Notes under the pieces: model-generated | What the model was told of the DNA's origin: nothing | The model's input: only the letters and a program-made list of their open reading frames with translations | The model's database searches: none | Assembly (NCBI RefSeq): GCF_035046485.1 | Contig: NC_085137.1 | Span: 483,222,252-483,286,251, forward strand | Source: Aedes albopictus | Lineage: Eukaryota > Arthropoda > Insecta > Diptera > Culicidae | Reading direction: 5' to 3' | DNA: 64,000 nt | Shown: in pieces, positions 21,722-34,479 of the stretch | How positions within the stretch are numbered: the first letter of the stretch is position 1 | Layout of the letters: every line of letters starts with the position of its first letter | Program-made: the position numbers and the translations under genes

Positions 21722-24139
21722 GCAAAATAAACAACTTTGTAGAAGTGGATAGAGTTCTAAAACGTCAATAGGGCTAGTTATGGCTATTTTTGAGTAAAAA
21801 ATAGCCGTTTTTCAAGGCTCAATAACTATCTTGGATTCAAATGGATGCAAATCAAACCCCACTAGGTTAAATAGGGTAGTGGAAGTATTTTGGACCGGGC
21901 AGGTATTTTGGCCCACCTATGGAGTATTATTACATTTATTATATAATTTCTACTAAATCTTGGAAAATTTTTAATGGAATTGCTTGACCCGTGGAAGCAT
22001 GAGGTAGGAACTTGTGAGAACCAGAGCCATGTTGGACCGTTTTGTAGCACCAAAAGTTGTTCGTTTTCATGAAATTCTAATGGTTGAAAAATCGATTATC
22101 ATCACATTTCTGTCTCAAATCTCGATCATATATCACAAAGATCCAAAATACCGAAAGCTCCCTGATGCGTGCACATTGGCGCGTTAAAGAAATATTAGGA
22201 TGATTTTTATCATTCATTGGCATGCTTCAGCACCGTTCCATAACCATCACCTGGCGTAATTCCCATATTTGTTGTTCTAATTGCACTTAATGACTTAAAA
22301 GGTCAATTATCGTTTTAAAAGGAGAACTCTATTTTCACCCAGAACCGAGTTCATCCACCTCGCACCTCGGCGTTTGTTTGTACCCGCATCTCCCGGCTGT
22401 ATGCAGATCATTCCGATTGCAGCAGGGCAGGGCGTTTACTGAAGAAGGAGTTCCAGACCGGCGGCGCACAGGTTCAAACAAACTCGGTCCGGTCCGACTC
22501 CTACCGTTTATTGAGCTGTTATTTTTTAATCTCGCGCATAAGGAAAAGTTCTCGGCTGAGATGCGCGCAAATGCGAACGAAGCCAAAGCCGGCAGCATAT
22601 CGGATCGGTTGGTTAATAATTTCTCCCCCATTCCGAAGCAGGGGCGTGTTAACACCATGCCACCAACGACCGTTCCTCGACGCAGAACCGTTCATCTGGG
22701 CTGTCGGCCGTGCAACGCGCCGGGTCGATCCCTGTGGTTAGGTTCTTAGCTGTTGCTAGCTATAGGCGTTTAAGATCTCATTGCGGGCAGGTTGTTCCAG
22801 TTTCAATGTGGGAAAATCAATAAAGCAAGTCTAGAGAAGGACGCATCCCCTTTTATCAGAGTATTCACCAGGCCGTGAAGCAGTTAAACCGTTTCCGGTA
22901 GCAGTGATCGTGTTGCCAATTTGATTAATCTTTTTATAGAACGATCTACTACTGATAAATTGGAAACTTTCCAAACCTTTCGACATCGCTGCAAAACAAT
23001 TAGCAATGTAATAATCTTGCCGTGAATTAGAATGGAATGGAACGAACACCCCCATAAAAACGATCGGCATGTAATGTTCGTGAAGTTAATATTTACATTC
23101 CATTTAACCTACTACAGTTTCAGCCGATGCGCGTAAATCGCATTCCCTTGTATCGCCCAAGCGTCCCACCGTCAGAGCTCAGCACCAATTAAGCGTTGGT
23201 CGGTAAAATGATTTGATTGAAGGTGTTCCGGGAGAATTTAGCAAAAAAATTGCACCTACGCGCCGGCCGCCAGCATAGTCTTTAATTTACTATCGGACGC
23301 AGCAGTCAATGATCGACGAAAGGCACACTTGAGAATTTATTCCTCAGTCGGATAGCAAAGCACTAAACATTTACAAGAGAGATAACAGAACAACTCCCGG
23401 TCACTCCGACCAAGGTCTGATCTGAGCCCCGGCCATAACTGTTGAACAACTTTTCAAAATGCTCTCGATGTTGATGGGCCATTGCACGCTTGGCTTGTAC
23501 TTGCCTGTACGAGTTGTTCGGAAATTAACAGCCGCTTCATTATTACAATTCATTGGATGCGTGTACGAAGGAATAGAACAAATTACGCGCCCATCCAGTT
23601 TTTTCCGCCATCGGGAGATGATGTGTGGATTTTTATAGCGAGATACATTGAGCTGAACAATCAGCATGCATCCGATGTGTTTTCTTCATTCAACGAAGGG
23701 AATGAATTTTTAATTATGGAACTAACTGGGTCACGAAAGCCACAACAACACTGACCACACGCATATCGATATCGCTGCTGGTGGCAGATGACTTCCCCTA
23801 CATTTGCAACCGTTTGACTTGCAATTGGTAATTGTCTCGAGAAATTGTTGGGAAATCCTAGCGCATTGGACACGCATTTACCTACATTACAAAAACGAGC
23901 ATCCGGACATCGCGTTATGTCTCGCGATCGTTGTTGACCATGGGACACAATGAGAATTGAATGCAGTTGCACGACCAACGGATCAGAATCGGGTCCTAAT
24001 TATGATATACCGCATCAATTTTTCATGTAACAGATAACATCTGTCATGTGCATACAGTACTTTTTAAGAGTAGCTATGTCAGAATCATTCGAATCGAAGT
24101 ATGAAGGGAAAACGGAAGTATTTTCACGGGCGTAAGGTG
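21722..24139. other. Mostly unique sequence, no gene recognised
   Basis: 21722-22330 is AT-rich and contains partial inverted words near the hAT insertion (TTCTACAAAGTT / AACTTTGTAGAA). 22330-22760 and 23100-23970 are GC-richer with balanced composition and no terminal repeats. Open frames on both strands overlap (22335-22658 minus against 22378-22749 plus) and are unlike any family I know. Candidate host noncoding sequence. Confidence 0.35.
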
Positions 24140-24144
24140 ATAGA

Positions 24145-24380
24145 AAGCAGGGTGGCCACTCAATTTCAGTTTTGGAATTCCCGTCTTTTTCCCGGTTTTC
24201 CCGGTACGATTTTTCAACTTTTCCCGGTTTTTTAAAATGAACCTTGGGGTTTTGCATAACGTGACGACCTATACAAAAAATTTTGAGGTCTCGTACAAAA
24301 ATTGTGACATAGGGGGGAGGGGGGTTGAAAATGGTCGATTTTAGCGTGACATAATTTGTGTATCACCCCCTTTTCGGAGT
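24145..24380. repeat. Fragment with CCCGGTTTTCCCGG words and GTGACATA motif
   Basis: AGGGTGGCCACTC, then repeated TTTTCCCGGTTTTCCCGG, then GTGACATAGGGGGGAGG. I recognise these words as recurrent in insect repeats. A matching right end was not found, so it is a fragment or the join of two. Confidence 0.4.
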
Positions 24381-26351
24381 ATGTAACACCCAACTATCAT
24401 TTTATATAAAAATTAAGTACAATGTAAAAAATCACTTTAAAGAATACAATCAACGGGTAAATACAAACACGTTTTCTCAACAAATCATACTTAAGTACGT
24501 TAAAAGTAAGTTAAAAGTTATTAAATCATTTTAGTACTGTAATGATGACATCAAAGTTTTGTAAAGCTTTTCGTTTTCGTGAACTCTAACTTGAAGCTTG
24601 TTTTTTAGATATCAATGGAGAAGCATATTTATTGAATATTGTATTTACATGTATGTTATTATAAAAGGCTGAAGCTATAATAAGGGTGGCCCAAACTTAT
24701 ATAAAAAACATAAAATTAAAAAAAAATGCCAAGTCTAGGTGGCGTTCTTTGAATTATATGCTTTTCACGTAATCACGTAATCACGTGCCTGCTTCCTGAA
24801 ATATATGAAGTTTCAATCCTATTTTTCTTACGACTACTATGTTTATGTCAAAAAAGCGTTCCCGAAAAATACCTGAACAATATTTTCTGAAAATTGTGTA
24901 AAATCAGTGTAAAAAAAAGTTGTAGATTAATGTTGTTTGGTTTTCGATAATGTTCCATTGTTGAAACGAGTAGTTGGCGTTTAATAAATGGGATTACAAC
25001 AATATTCTTAAAACTTTTGCATCTAATTCATCTAAATTTCTCGAGTTAGTCGAAAATAGATGGTGCTCTAGAGCAAACCGTGAGAAGTAGACGCTCTTTC
25101 ATTTCATTTCATAATGAACAGATGTTGAAGATTTAATAACACCTATTTCAGAACGTTAAATACATATTCTGATCGAAATACACAATTCTTTCTCTTCAAA
25201 TTAATTTCATTTAGGGGATTCACTGAACAGTGTAAACTGATTAAACTGACTAAACGTTTTGAAACGTAGCGATCGCCAAGGCAATCTTTGATTATAATAT
25301 GTACCTTCATTTACCTAATTTGCTTTAACATTGTATTACCATAAAATATGTTTACCAATACCAACACACTCACTATCTGAATTTATAGCACTCAGGTTTC
25401 GAATAAACGATCCGACGTTTGTCGGCTCTCTTTGGATTCAGACTTCAAGCTTATCAGACGTACTTACTTTAGAGAAGAAGCTCCATCAGTTACCTGGTTC
25501 TTTCTACAGTCCACCCGTTATAACTATAGTTAGTCCGTTCGGCCCTTGATTACTTAAACCGTGTTATTCAGTATAAAACAAGAATAAATTAGATCATTTC
25601 ATTCGCAATATCTTGAAACATTTCAATAGTCAGATAATCATGGCTTACGCAGTTATTTAATCTGTTTTGTGAATGCCCTTATTATACTATGGTAATATAC
25701 AACTAAATTTCAATAAAACCCTAACTTTAAAAACTGCGTTTGTTTACTACACTTAACAATTATTTTTGATGCAATCACCCGATTTTTTTAATAAAACTGC
25801 TCAGTTTTTCAATCGTTTTAGAAAATTCCTTTTGTTTGAAATATACAAGTTCGTAAATAAATTAGCAAAATTTCGAGAAATGCAAGGTTGTACAGGATCT
25901 ATTTAGAACGAGAATTTAAAAAATGTAACATTTTTCAAATTAAAGGTCAGAAAGAAGAACAGAGCATATGCGAAATGTTGGTATAGTGAGAATGAACCAA
26001 GATTACTGCATTTCACCCGGATTTTTGATGCAATCTTAGCAAAAATTGCTATACAGGCCGGATTCGATTATCCGGAGTTGGGTTCTGGCGCTTTCCAAAA
26101 TAATATTTCGGAAATGGAAGGCTGTAAGAAGCTGAAGTTTTCTAATTAAAGTTGGGTTGACAAAATGTCAAAATTCCAGCTTTATAGAGCATTCTGTTAC
26201 TCAGATATATGTTTGAGAAGCATCAGAACCCGACTCCAGATAATCGAGACCGACCTGTACCGGAGAAAAAAAAATAACTGATAGAGATTCCATTGAAATC
26301 GATTATTTGAATTTTGCTTGCATATACATATTATCGATTAGGTGTATTGCG
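24381..26351. other. AT-rich unassigned sequence
   Basis: No open frame above noise, terminal repeat or RNA gene was recognised. Probably old unclassifiable repeat or host spacer. Confidence 0.3.
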
Positions 26352-26382
26352 AATTTTACCAGTGTTGCGAAATGAGCGAGTA

Positions 26383-26540
26383 CTCACACAACTGGTGAAA
26401 CTCACTCATGAGTATGAGCAGTACACCTTAAACTCACCTTGAGTATTACTCACATTTGAGTAAGCGTTGTACAACTCACACTCACTCGTGAGTATTGACG
26501 TGCACATACTCACTCATGAGTATGCTTTACTCATATTCAT
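26383..26540. repeat. Left subterminal ACTCAC/GTGAGT array
   Basis: At least eight half-sites in about 160 bp, several as palindromes such as ACTCACTCATGAGTATGAG and ACTCACTCGTGAGTATTGAC. Probably transposase-binding sites (inference). Confidence 0.85.
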
Positions 26541-26991
26541 ACGGTATTCTAAAATTTATCTAAAGGCTAGGAATCCTATTAAACATTAAAATGGTATGTT
26601 TTATAGGGGCGAATGTATTGCATCCTTGATTGAATCAGTAGACAAGGTTGCTTGTCAATAATTATAATATTATTTTTTTATTGTAACTTACTACTAGTTC
26701 TAAACGCTCCGTTAAGGGTGGTCCTTTGAGCCCAACAGCTCAGCCTGAGGGCTTATGTTTGAACTTAAACCTCTTGTAGAGTGACAGAGATCAACCCTCT
26801 GAAACGGCTATCATCCACATACAACTGGCATAATGCCAAATATTTGGTGCAGGACGTGGTGCTGATTTGAATGGTCGGTTGCATTAAGCTGAAAACAGTG
26901 ATTTGTTCTGTTAGAGCAGGCGTGACATTCACATATACATAATTGAGTTCAGCGTGGTTTTAAGGCGGAACTGGAAGCATATTCGCAATTT

Positions 26992-27275
26992 TTCGGTTTC
27001 TGATTTTTTATTAAATGACAAAGCAATATTTTCAAAATCGGTTTTTGTGCACATGTAGAGTATGGATCAAGGTATCTTCTGAATTTGTTTGAGGTGGAAA
27101 ATGTTTTCCATTTTTGCAGAAACCATTTTTTTGTGAAATTTTGCAAAAACGAAAAAGATTTTCTATTACAAAAAAAAAATCAAAAGATACCTTGATCCAT
27201 ACTCTACATGTGCACGAAAATCGATTTTGAAAATATTGCTTCGTTATTTAATAAAAAATCAAAACCAAAAAGTGA
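26992..27275. repeat. Foldback sequence, arms about 85 bp
   Basis: The left arm (to about 27079) contains TTTTTATTAAATGACAAAGC, ATATTTTCAAAATCG, CACATGTAGAGTATGGATCAAGGTATC. Its inverse is at 27184-27270. The loop is about 100 bp. Arms are near-identical with small gaps. Confidence 0.85.
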
Positions 27276-27953
27276 GGAAATGCTTCCAGTTTCGACGAAG
27301 TGTATTTCCATGGTTGTGCGTCTTGTAAATTTAACAAAGAAAACTAAACGCATTGAACAAATGTGGAAACGATCGTTTCTCAAATGCACGATTTTTTCTT
27401 CGTACGACGAAGTTCGCTTCCGCACGTAGCAGATTGAAAAGCAGACTGAAATTTCGTAAACGAACCCGTGGAGCCCCACCAAAGGCGGCGGCTTCAAGAA
27501 CTAACGCTTTCTTCAGGGGGTTGACAGAGATAGCAATTAAAAAAGGGTAATTTTACGGAAGCGTGTGGTGTGCTCGATAGGTAGCCGATTTTACAGTTCG
27601 ATAGTCAGATTCGGTTTCACTCTTTGCAGGACTGCGGTATAAACAGACTGAACCGCCACCGAGAGGCTGGTTGGATGTTTTTGCTGTTTGGAGTTAGATA
27701 ATCGGTTTTGTTCATTATCAGTATGGTCTGACGTTCCGTTGTGCTTCCTTCCGGTATCGTTAACAGTGACCGGAGTAGGCGAAGAGTTGGGACTTACAAC
27801 CATTGCTGAGAATACTCAACCACTATTTGGCCATTACATGTCCTATCTTTTTGCACAGTAATAGAAACTAGCCATATGGGAAAAACGACCAAATGTATGC
27901 AAAGAAGAAAAGTTTTAAATGTTTGGAGCTGGGAGACGCTGTAATTGAATTAC

Positions 27954-29236
27954 CCCAAGCAACCAAAAGTTCGGATTCCACTTGAAGAACGAACTCAAAA
28001 GTTCAAGTTTGGTTCAATTCCGGTTTCGTTGAACTTAATTCTCCAAAAAAGTTACTCTTGTATTGTTTATGAACTTGGAAGTACATGTACAAGCTTTTGA
28101 CTTCTCTTCAAAGCGACAGTAACGTCGAAAAAAGGTTCAAAAAGAACTTATGTTGAACTTTAAAATAGAGTTCAATCAAATATTAACCGAAATATAGTTC
28201 ATTTGGACATATACCATTAACTTGAAATCATCCGTTCCGAACTTGTTTCGAACTTGTTTTGAACTTACTACTCAAAGTTCGGATAAATATTAACCGTACC
28301 AAAAGTGAACTTCACTTGAACTTCGGCGACATCGGGGCCGGGGAGAAGTTCTCATTCAATTAAATCACTCGGAAATCGCGCCCAGCAGCCACACCTTGTG
28401 TTAATTTCACAAGTACACTTTGTTCCACTATAATATTTCAGCGTACTTACTTGTAATCAACGCAAAGGATCCGTATTGTGTGGCTCAAAGGCTGTCCCCG
28501 CAGCGGACAACTGTTCCCCCCAGGATTCCGCCGGGGGTTTTTCGGCTGCGCACAAAAATTTTCCAGTTTTGCTGGATGTTTTCACACCCGTCTCACTTAT
28601 CGCTGCAGCGCACCGGTAATCGACGCAATCGTAGTCACTGGAAACAGCTGAAAACTTATAATCTTTTCCTAAAGTCGATACACTGGCCCTAATTTATTGC
28701 TTTGCACTACGAACCACAACAAACTGAAAATGTCAAACTGTGTAAGTTCACAAGAAGTTCCACGTGAACTTCTTTCGAACTTTCGACTTCAAAAAGTATT
28801 CCAAGTTCAGAGAAAGTTCACATGCGAACTAGATTGAGCTCTACTAAATGATATCAGCACAGCGAGTAAAATCCCACAGTGCCTAACCACACATACATGG
28901 AGTAGTGGTAAGGCACCGACTTTCAACGAGGAGAACCCGAGTTCAAATCTCAGTAAGTAAAAATCCATCAAAAAATATTTCAAGGTATTATTCAATTTGG
29001 ATTCCACATGAACTAATGTTTCTTAATAATAAATTACTTTTGAGGACTAAACACATTTTTTTTTCATTTTTTCGAAGTTTATTTTTAAGCTGAATAGCGT
29101 TCTTTTCAGCGACACAAGTGTACTTTTTGTGAACTCAAGTTCGGTTAATTACTTAAAAAGTGAGCTGAATAGAATGCTTTTCATCTTCCTTCGAAGCCCA
29201 AACATACTATTTGTTCCGAACTTTTGGTTGCTTGGG
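27954..29236. mobile_element. CCCAAGCAACC element saturated with GAACTT motifs, 1283 bp
   Basis: Terminal inverted repeats CCCAAGCAACCAAAAGTTCG are identical at both ends. The flanking several hundred bases are rich in GAACTT/AAGTTC, often as CGAACTTG or AAAAGTTC. The centre (about 28330-28700) is GC-richer, lacks the motif and looks like captured sequence; it has no convincing gene. A tRNA-like head lies at 28893-28955. Target duplication is unclear. Architecture matches 35156-36770 and 42767-43720. Confidence 0.8.
28893..28955 (+). mobile_element. tRNA-like SINE head
   Basis: A-box-like GGAGTAGTGGTAAGGCACC and B box CCGAGTTCAAATCTC at tRNA spacing, inside the GAACTT element. The body continues into AT-rich sequence. 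Confidence 0.6.
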
Positions 29237-29563
29237 ACCCTACCATTTTTTATTTGAAGGTTGGTAAATAAATATCGAGGTAAATATATGCCAAACATTT
29301 TTAATGAAGACCGCAAAGTGACCCGACGTATGCGAAAAAAGTTATACCCTTAACAAAATGAGGCGAAATATAGAGATTTCTTTATTGATGTTATTCCTTT
29401 GCATGCGTAGGTAAACAATAAGAATTTTTAGCATATGGTGCCAAAGCTCTCGAGCAGACCCACCTTTCCTCGAAAACTGTGCCTAGTTTCTAAATAATCA
29501 CTATTGCAGTACGGAACAAACGAAAACATCATTTCAAGCCAACAAAAATAAATTACTCACTAA

Positions 29564-29770
29564 ACTCACCGTGAGTAAAATGAGTAACTCACGCGTGAGT
29601 AATGACGTCATACTCTCGCGTGAGTATTACTCACAAGTGAGTAATACTCGCTAGTGAGTATGACGTCATTACTCACGAATGAGTATACTCATAATTGAGT
29701 AACTCACAGCGTGAGCATTACTCACAAATGAGTAAGGTGAGTGAGTATTTTTTACTCGTGAGCATGAGTT
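29564..29770. repeat. Right subterminal ACTCAC/GTGAGT array
   Basis: A dense series of GTGAGTAATACTC, ACTCACAAGTGAGT, TGACGTCATACTC and similar units, largely inverted pairs. TGACGTCA occurs twice within it. Confidence 0.88.
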
Positions 29771-29789
29771 TGGCAACACTGGATTTTAC

Positions 29790-30250
29790 CCCGTAATAGA
29801 CTCACACGCGGAAAATTTTGTCCCACCGCTTTTCCCATAGATTGGGTTTTGCCCCCGCTAACGAAAACAACATTGAACGCACACTCTTGGTTGGTCCAAT
29901 GAATGCATGGTTCGTTCAGCTGCTAACTGCCATGCAAACTGACGTGTGAGTATTTATTTTTTCTCTTCGAAGATTTCCTCGAATAAAGAATACAACAAAT
30001 ATTTTCACCAAATTTCTCTGAACAATAATGGGGAGCAGCACTTTGACGAACATCTGAACGGCACGCAGAACGTAAATAAGCACGAGGAACCAAGGCAGCG
30101 CGAAACGTCTTAGCGACTCTCATGCAGCAAATGGTTAAGGATAAGGATTTTGTCGATCGAAACGAAAACAAAACAGCATTCAATTCGTCAATGCAATCTA
30201 AACATCGAGATAAACAATATATCAACTGGTTCTGATTTTGCTGCTTTCCA
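29790..30250. other. Spacer with one copy of a duplicated 64-bp sequence
   Basis: 30143-30206 (AAGGATTTTGTCGATCGAAAC... to CATCGAGA) recurs at 44207-44267 with a few substitutions and a 3-bp gap. The two copies bracket LINE copy B and the foldback element. No gene was seen. Confidence 0.55.
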
Positions 30251-31209
30251 GGTATCAGGTATCAGAAGGTCGGCTCCAGAGGCACGTTATCCTCCATTTG
30301 GGACATTTGTGCCTTCGCCATAATAAAAGCCTATTTCATCATCTACCCGAGGGAAAAGGAAGGAAATAAGGATAAGAATGGGGATAAGGACAGGTAGGGA
30401 AATAGGGAAAAAAAAATACCTTGGAAGAGGGTACTAACGCATAAGCGTACCACAAAGGGTTCAAACAGCGTCCTGAAAAGGGTACTGTAATAACGCATAA
30501 AGCGAAAGAGAGCCTATAGCTCTTTACACAGCGGGTAAGGAACAACAAAATATCTTGAAGATTCAGGTTTCTGAAGTCAGTTTCACTTAACTCTCCAACG
30601 CCCAGTGTCACCTCTAGGTGACACCTGTTTTGTTTTGATTGTTAAAAATCGAATTCTCGATCAAATCTTTTGCAACTGGTTTTAAATGAAAGCTATACTA
30701 GTATATTTTGATTTTTGGCGAAAGTCCAGGTCAATCCGGAGTGGCCACCGGGAATCGACTACAAGCAGAATCAGGCAATTTTCTATAATCTGTCATATCA
30801 CAAAGACGAAATAACATTATGGTTTGAACTAAACGTCATTTATATTGGCTTCAGATGTGCTTCAATTTTATCTGGTGTAATTGAAAGTTCTATACAGTAT
30901 GTTCTCAATAATCCGATTTTATCAGTTTTGGAAAATTTTCGTTAGGTAAGTTGACTGAGCCAAATATTGAAACTGATTCAACATATGAACTGCAGGAAGC
31001 GATGCAGATTGAATGTAGGAATTCTAGAAAAATAAGATATGTCCACTGTCACTATGGTTCTGGTACCTGGAACCGATTCCAAGAGCCCCCAAATAGTACG
31101 TGATTTTATTCAAACAGCAGTGATTATTCTTAATTTTTAAGTGCAAAAAAGCCAAAACAATTTTATTTCGTTGCTAATTAGCTAGCACAGTGCAAGAATC
31201 CACAATGGA

Positions 31210-32160
31210 TCAGCATGGCCAGTAACATAGCCAATATGATACCCATCGGAAGATCCGAAACATCCGTAAAAGTGGTCAACTCATAAAAAATGTGCTAGAG
31301 CGTCGCGATTTTTTTTTTCTAAACTGATTTGTTCCAATAACCTAAGGATGAAATCATTTTTGCGACTGGTTTGTAAGCCTTTGTGGCCACTGATTTGGCC
31401 TTCGGGATATCCGGAACATCCGTAAAAATGGCCAAATCATGAAAATTGTGCTACAGTGTCGCAGTTTTTTTTTTTCAAACTCGTTTGTTTTAGCAATAAA
31501 AGTTGATATCAATATTATGACTGGTTCAAAATAAGGAGTGGTCAATGAATGGACCTTCGGGTTTACCTGGAACATCCGTAAAAGTAATCAAATCATAAAA
31601 GTTGTGCTAGATTGGCGCAGTTTTTTTTTCATAGTCATGTGTTCCAGGAATCTAAGAATTAAAACCACTATTCCGATTAGTTTGTAACTCAGAGTGGCCA
31701 CTGGATGGGCCTTTGGGGTATCCGAAACATCCGTAAAAGTGGACGATTCATGAAAATTGTGCTGGATCGTCGCGATTTTTTATTGAACTCATTTGTTTTA
31801 GCAATTTAAGGTTGAAAGCAATGTTAAATCGGAGTGACCACTGAATAACATTTTTCGACCTCCCCCCTCCGTAACGCTTTTTTGAAATGAAAGTCCTATT
31901 ATTATTATTGTGATTGCTTTGTGAGTCAGGATAATCATTGAACCCTTGGGGTATCTGAAACAACCGTAGAAGTAGTCTATTCATGGAAATTGGGCTGAAG
32001 CGTCGCAAAATTTTCCAAACATATGTGTTTCCATATTCCAACAATAAAATAGCTATTGCGAGAATTTGTAAATCAGAGTGACCGCTGGTTGGATCTTCGG
32101 GTTATCCGGAACATCCGTAAAAATAGTCGATATATGAAAATTGTGCTAGAGTCCACTATG
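31210..32160. repeat. Tandem array, unit about 155-160 bp
   Basis: Six recognisable units start with (G)GTATCCGRAACATCCGTAAAA near 31250, 31405, 31560, 31714, 31938 and 32098. Each is followed by TCATGAAAATTGTGCTAGA and GTCGC plus a T-run, then TTTGTTTTAGCAATCTAAG. Weaker units continue to about 32760, including an inverted pair around 32562-32665 (TAACTATTGATGAGTCG and its complement). Confidence 0.8.
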
Positions 32161-32769
32161 TTTTCCAAATTCATTTGTTTTAGTAATCTAAGAAAGAAAC
32201 CAATGATCCGTCTGATTTATTAGTGATCACTGTTGCGTATATAACAACAGGTGGAACATTCACAAAACATTTTAAAAACCACTTCGTACTTATTGGATGT
32301 TTCGACTTATAAACCAGTGACCACTGTACTTGATGAGGACCAAACCAAGATTCGAAATATTCTTAAACATGGGTAGTTCAATAAAAATAACTATAATGTC
32401 CTGATTCTTTTCAAATTGATTTGTTTTAACAATTCAAGGATGAAATCAATGCTGCTCATCTAACCGTGAGACTGTTCAAATAAAAAAAATAACACAATTT
32501 CAATAATTCGACCGTTTTTGCGGATGCTCTGGATCCTATAAAGTGGCTACTTGTAACTATTGATGAGTCGTAAAAATCGTTACATCCATATATTGTAAAT
32601 ACGAATAAGTATGGTACAACTCGCGAGAATCACATATCAATAATTTTTGCGACTCATCAATAGTTATGAGTAACCACTGTATGGGATCCAAAGCATCCGC
32701 AAAAGTGATTATTGAAATTGTGTTATGGTGGCGCTATTTTTTAGCAACTTGTTTTGATAATCTAAGCAC

Positions 32770-33483
32770 ATTAATATTCCCTGATAAAAATTTCCAATAA
32801 AATCACCATTAACTACCATTGAATAATGATGAATTGCGTACGTATTTTGATAAAAATTCTGTATTGGAAATTGGAACTACAATACGTGTACAATAAAACC
32901 AATGGCACTTATTGATCAGATAGTCGTATTGTTGAATTACTTGCATATCCATGAAAATTATCAGTAACTTTTTGTGCATTTCATCAAAGAAGGAACATCT
33001 TTCACGTGTCAAAGATTTTGGTAATTTTGATCATTATTTGGTAGTATCCGTTATAACGAACCTCATAAGCAAAATCTTTTATTGATACGATTTTTTTAGA
33101 TTTTATTTTTTTAGCATCACACAAGAAACAAATTTGCCGAGAATACCATAATGATAAGACGTAACAATTTTTTGTTTTAGTTTTTTTGGATTGATGCATT
33201 TTAATTGTCAAGATTCAACCTATCTATGACTTTTGTATCAATAGTTAATACTGAACTTTTTCAATAGTTTTTGAATTTTTTTTTTTGTAGTTCGTCACAG
33301 ATAAATGAAAACAGCCGGATGAGAAATAACTAAGATATGGTACATAATATGAAGTTGACTAAGAAGTTTGTAAGGGAGAACGGCTTTTATGCATTTTTAT
33401 TGTCCGATACTGTGGATATAAGTGAAAATGTAGTCTATGTTATGTTTGACTAAATCAATAAATAAGTAAAATTACTTGAGTTG
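32770..33483. other. AT-rich interior of the piggyBac-like element
   Basis: No array unit, gene or terminal repeat was recognised. Confidence 0.3.
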
Positions 33484-34400
33484 GTTCAAAAGTGTATCGG
33501 CCAAACGAACCGGTTCTTTCGATCAATCAGTTTTGTCGTATGAACAATCCTTATAAAAATATACATGTCAGAGAACTTCAACGTTTCTCATACTATACAA
33601 TAGCATATTTTAACCGGTTCATAACTAGATTGGTGTTACCAGCCAGTTTGCAAAATCATTTAGTCTCGCTGATCTATCATTTTACAAAAATAATAACTTT
33701 TTTAACATTAACACATTTTTTCGTTTCAAAAGTTTATCGGATTAGCGAACCGGCTCTCTTAATCACCTATTTTGGTCCTAGGTTCAATCGTTCATTAAAA
33801 TAAATTATGAAACTCCAACGGATATCAAGCGGGACAGCAAAATTATTTCACCGGTTCATAAATTATTATTTTGATGAACCGGTTCCAAAAATCATGTTTT
33901 CTTGTCGAATGGGCATCCATTTATTATCGTTATACGCAAATTATCTTCATAATACTAGTGAGATAAAATTATTGATTTTACCGGTTCAAAAATGAACTGT
34001 TTTAGCGAACCGGTTTGCCTAATCGCTTTTTTGGAAGGTCAGCCATTAAAAGTAATAATAAAACTCGAGCTATCCTGAGACCAGATAATTTAATTATTTT
34101 TACCGGTTCAAAAATGAATCGGTCAAATGAACCGGTCCAACAAATAATGTATTCTTCATCCTTTTATCTTCACTATGTGTAGAACATCAGCATAATACCA
34201 ATAACACGAAATTATTGATTTTACCGGTTCAAAAGTGAACCGGTTGAGCGAACCGGTTCACACACACACACATATTTTGTTCAAGTGTTTGATCTCCTAT
34301 GAGAATAAATTATGAAAACTGAACGATTCTTAATCGGGTCAATAAAATCTGTTTTACCGGTTCAAAAGTGAACCGGTAAAATGAACCGGTTCGGTGGAAT
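33484..34400. repeat. Tandem array with ACCGGTTC motifs, unit about 120-130 bp
   Basis: About eight units anchored by ACCGGTTCAAAAGTGAACCG or variants near 33484, 33612, 33722, 33850, 33980, 34107, 34224 and 34355. Units nearer the element end are more regular and contain several inverted GGTTC/GAACC half-sites, so the array could also be a subterminal binding region. Confidence 0.82.
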
Positions 34401-34479
34401 GAACATTCCCATTGTACAATTTACTTCCCATTCAAAAAAATCTGTTATCTCCATTGGTTCGTTTTTGGGCGTTGGAGGG

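Larger units (their letters stand above)
26360..29781. mobile_element. hAT-like element with palindromic subterminal arrays, 3422 bp
   Basis: Terminal inverted repeats are CAGTGTTGCGAA (left) and the complement of CAGTGTTGCCAA (right). Flanks are AATTTTAC (26352-26359) and GATTTTAC (29782-29789), an 8-bp duplication with one substitution. Both ends carry dense arrays of ACTCAC/GTGAGT half-sites (26383-26540 and 29564-29770). CAGTGTTGCC-type ends with 8-bp duplications fit hAT. No transposase; the interior holds a foldback sequence and a second nested element. Confidence 0.85.
30591..34479. mobile_element. piggyBac-like element, TTAA duplication, 3889 bp
   Basis: Inserted in LINE copy B at TTAA (30587-30590 and 34480-34483); copy A keeps a related uninterrupted site near 2118. 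Ends are CTCTCCAACGCCCA and the complement of CCCTCCAACGCCCA (13 of 14). TTAA targets with CCCT-like ends are the piggyBac signature. Near the left end is a palindrome, GTGTCACCTCTAGGTGACAC. The interior has no transposase but holds two satellite-like arrays (31210-32160 and 33484-34400). Confidence 0.85.

Noticed and set aside
22335..22749. Opposing frames of 107 and 123 codons
   Set aside because: Mutually overlapping, low-complexity composition, no family resemblance, no splice or promoter context.
33484..34400. CRISPR-like array
   Set aside because: The units are degenerate throughout, with no conserved-repeat and unique-spacer alternation, in a eukaryotic transposon.
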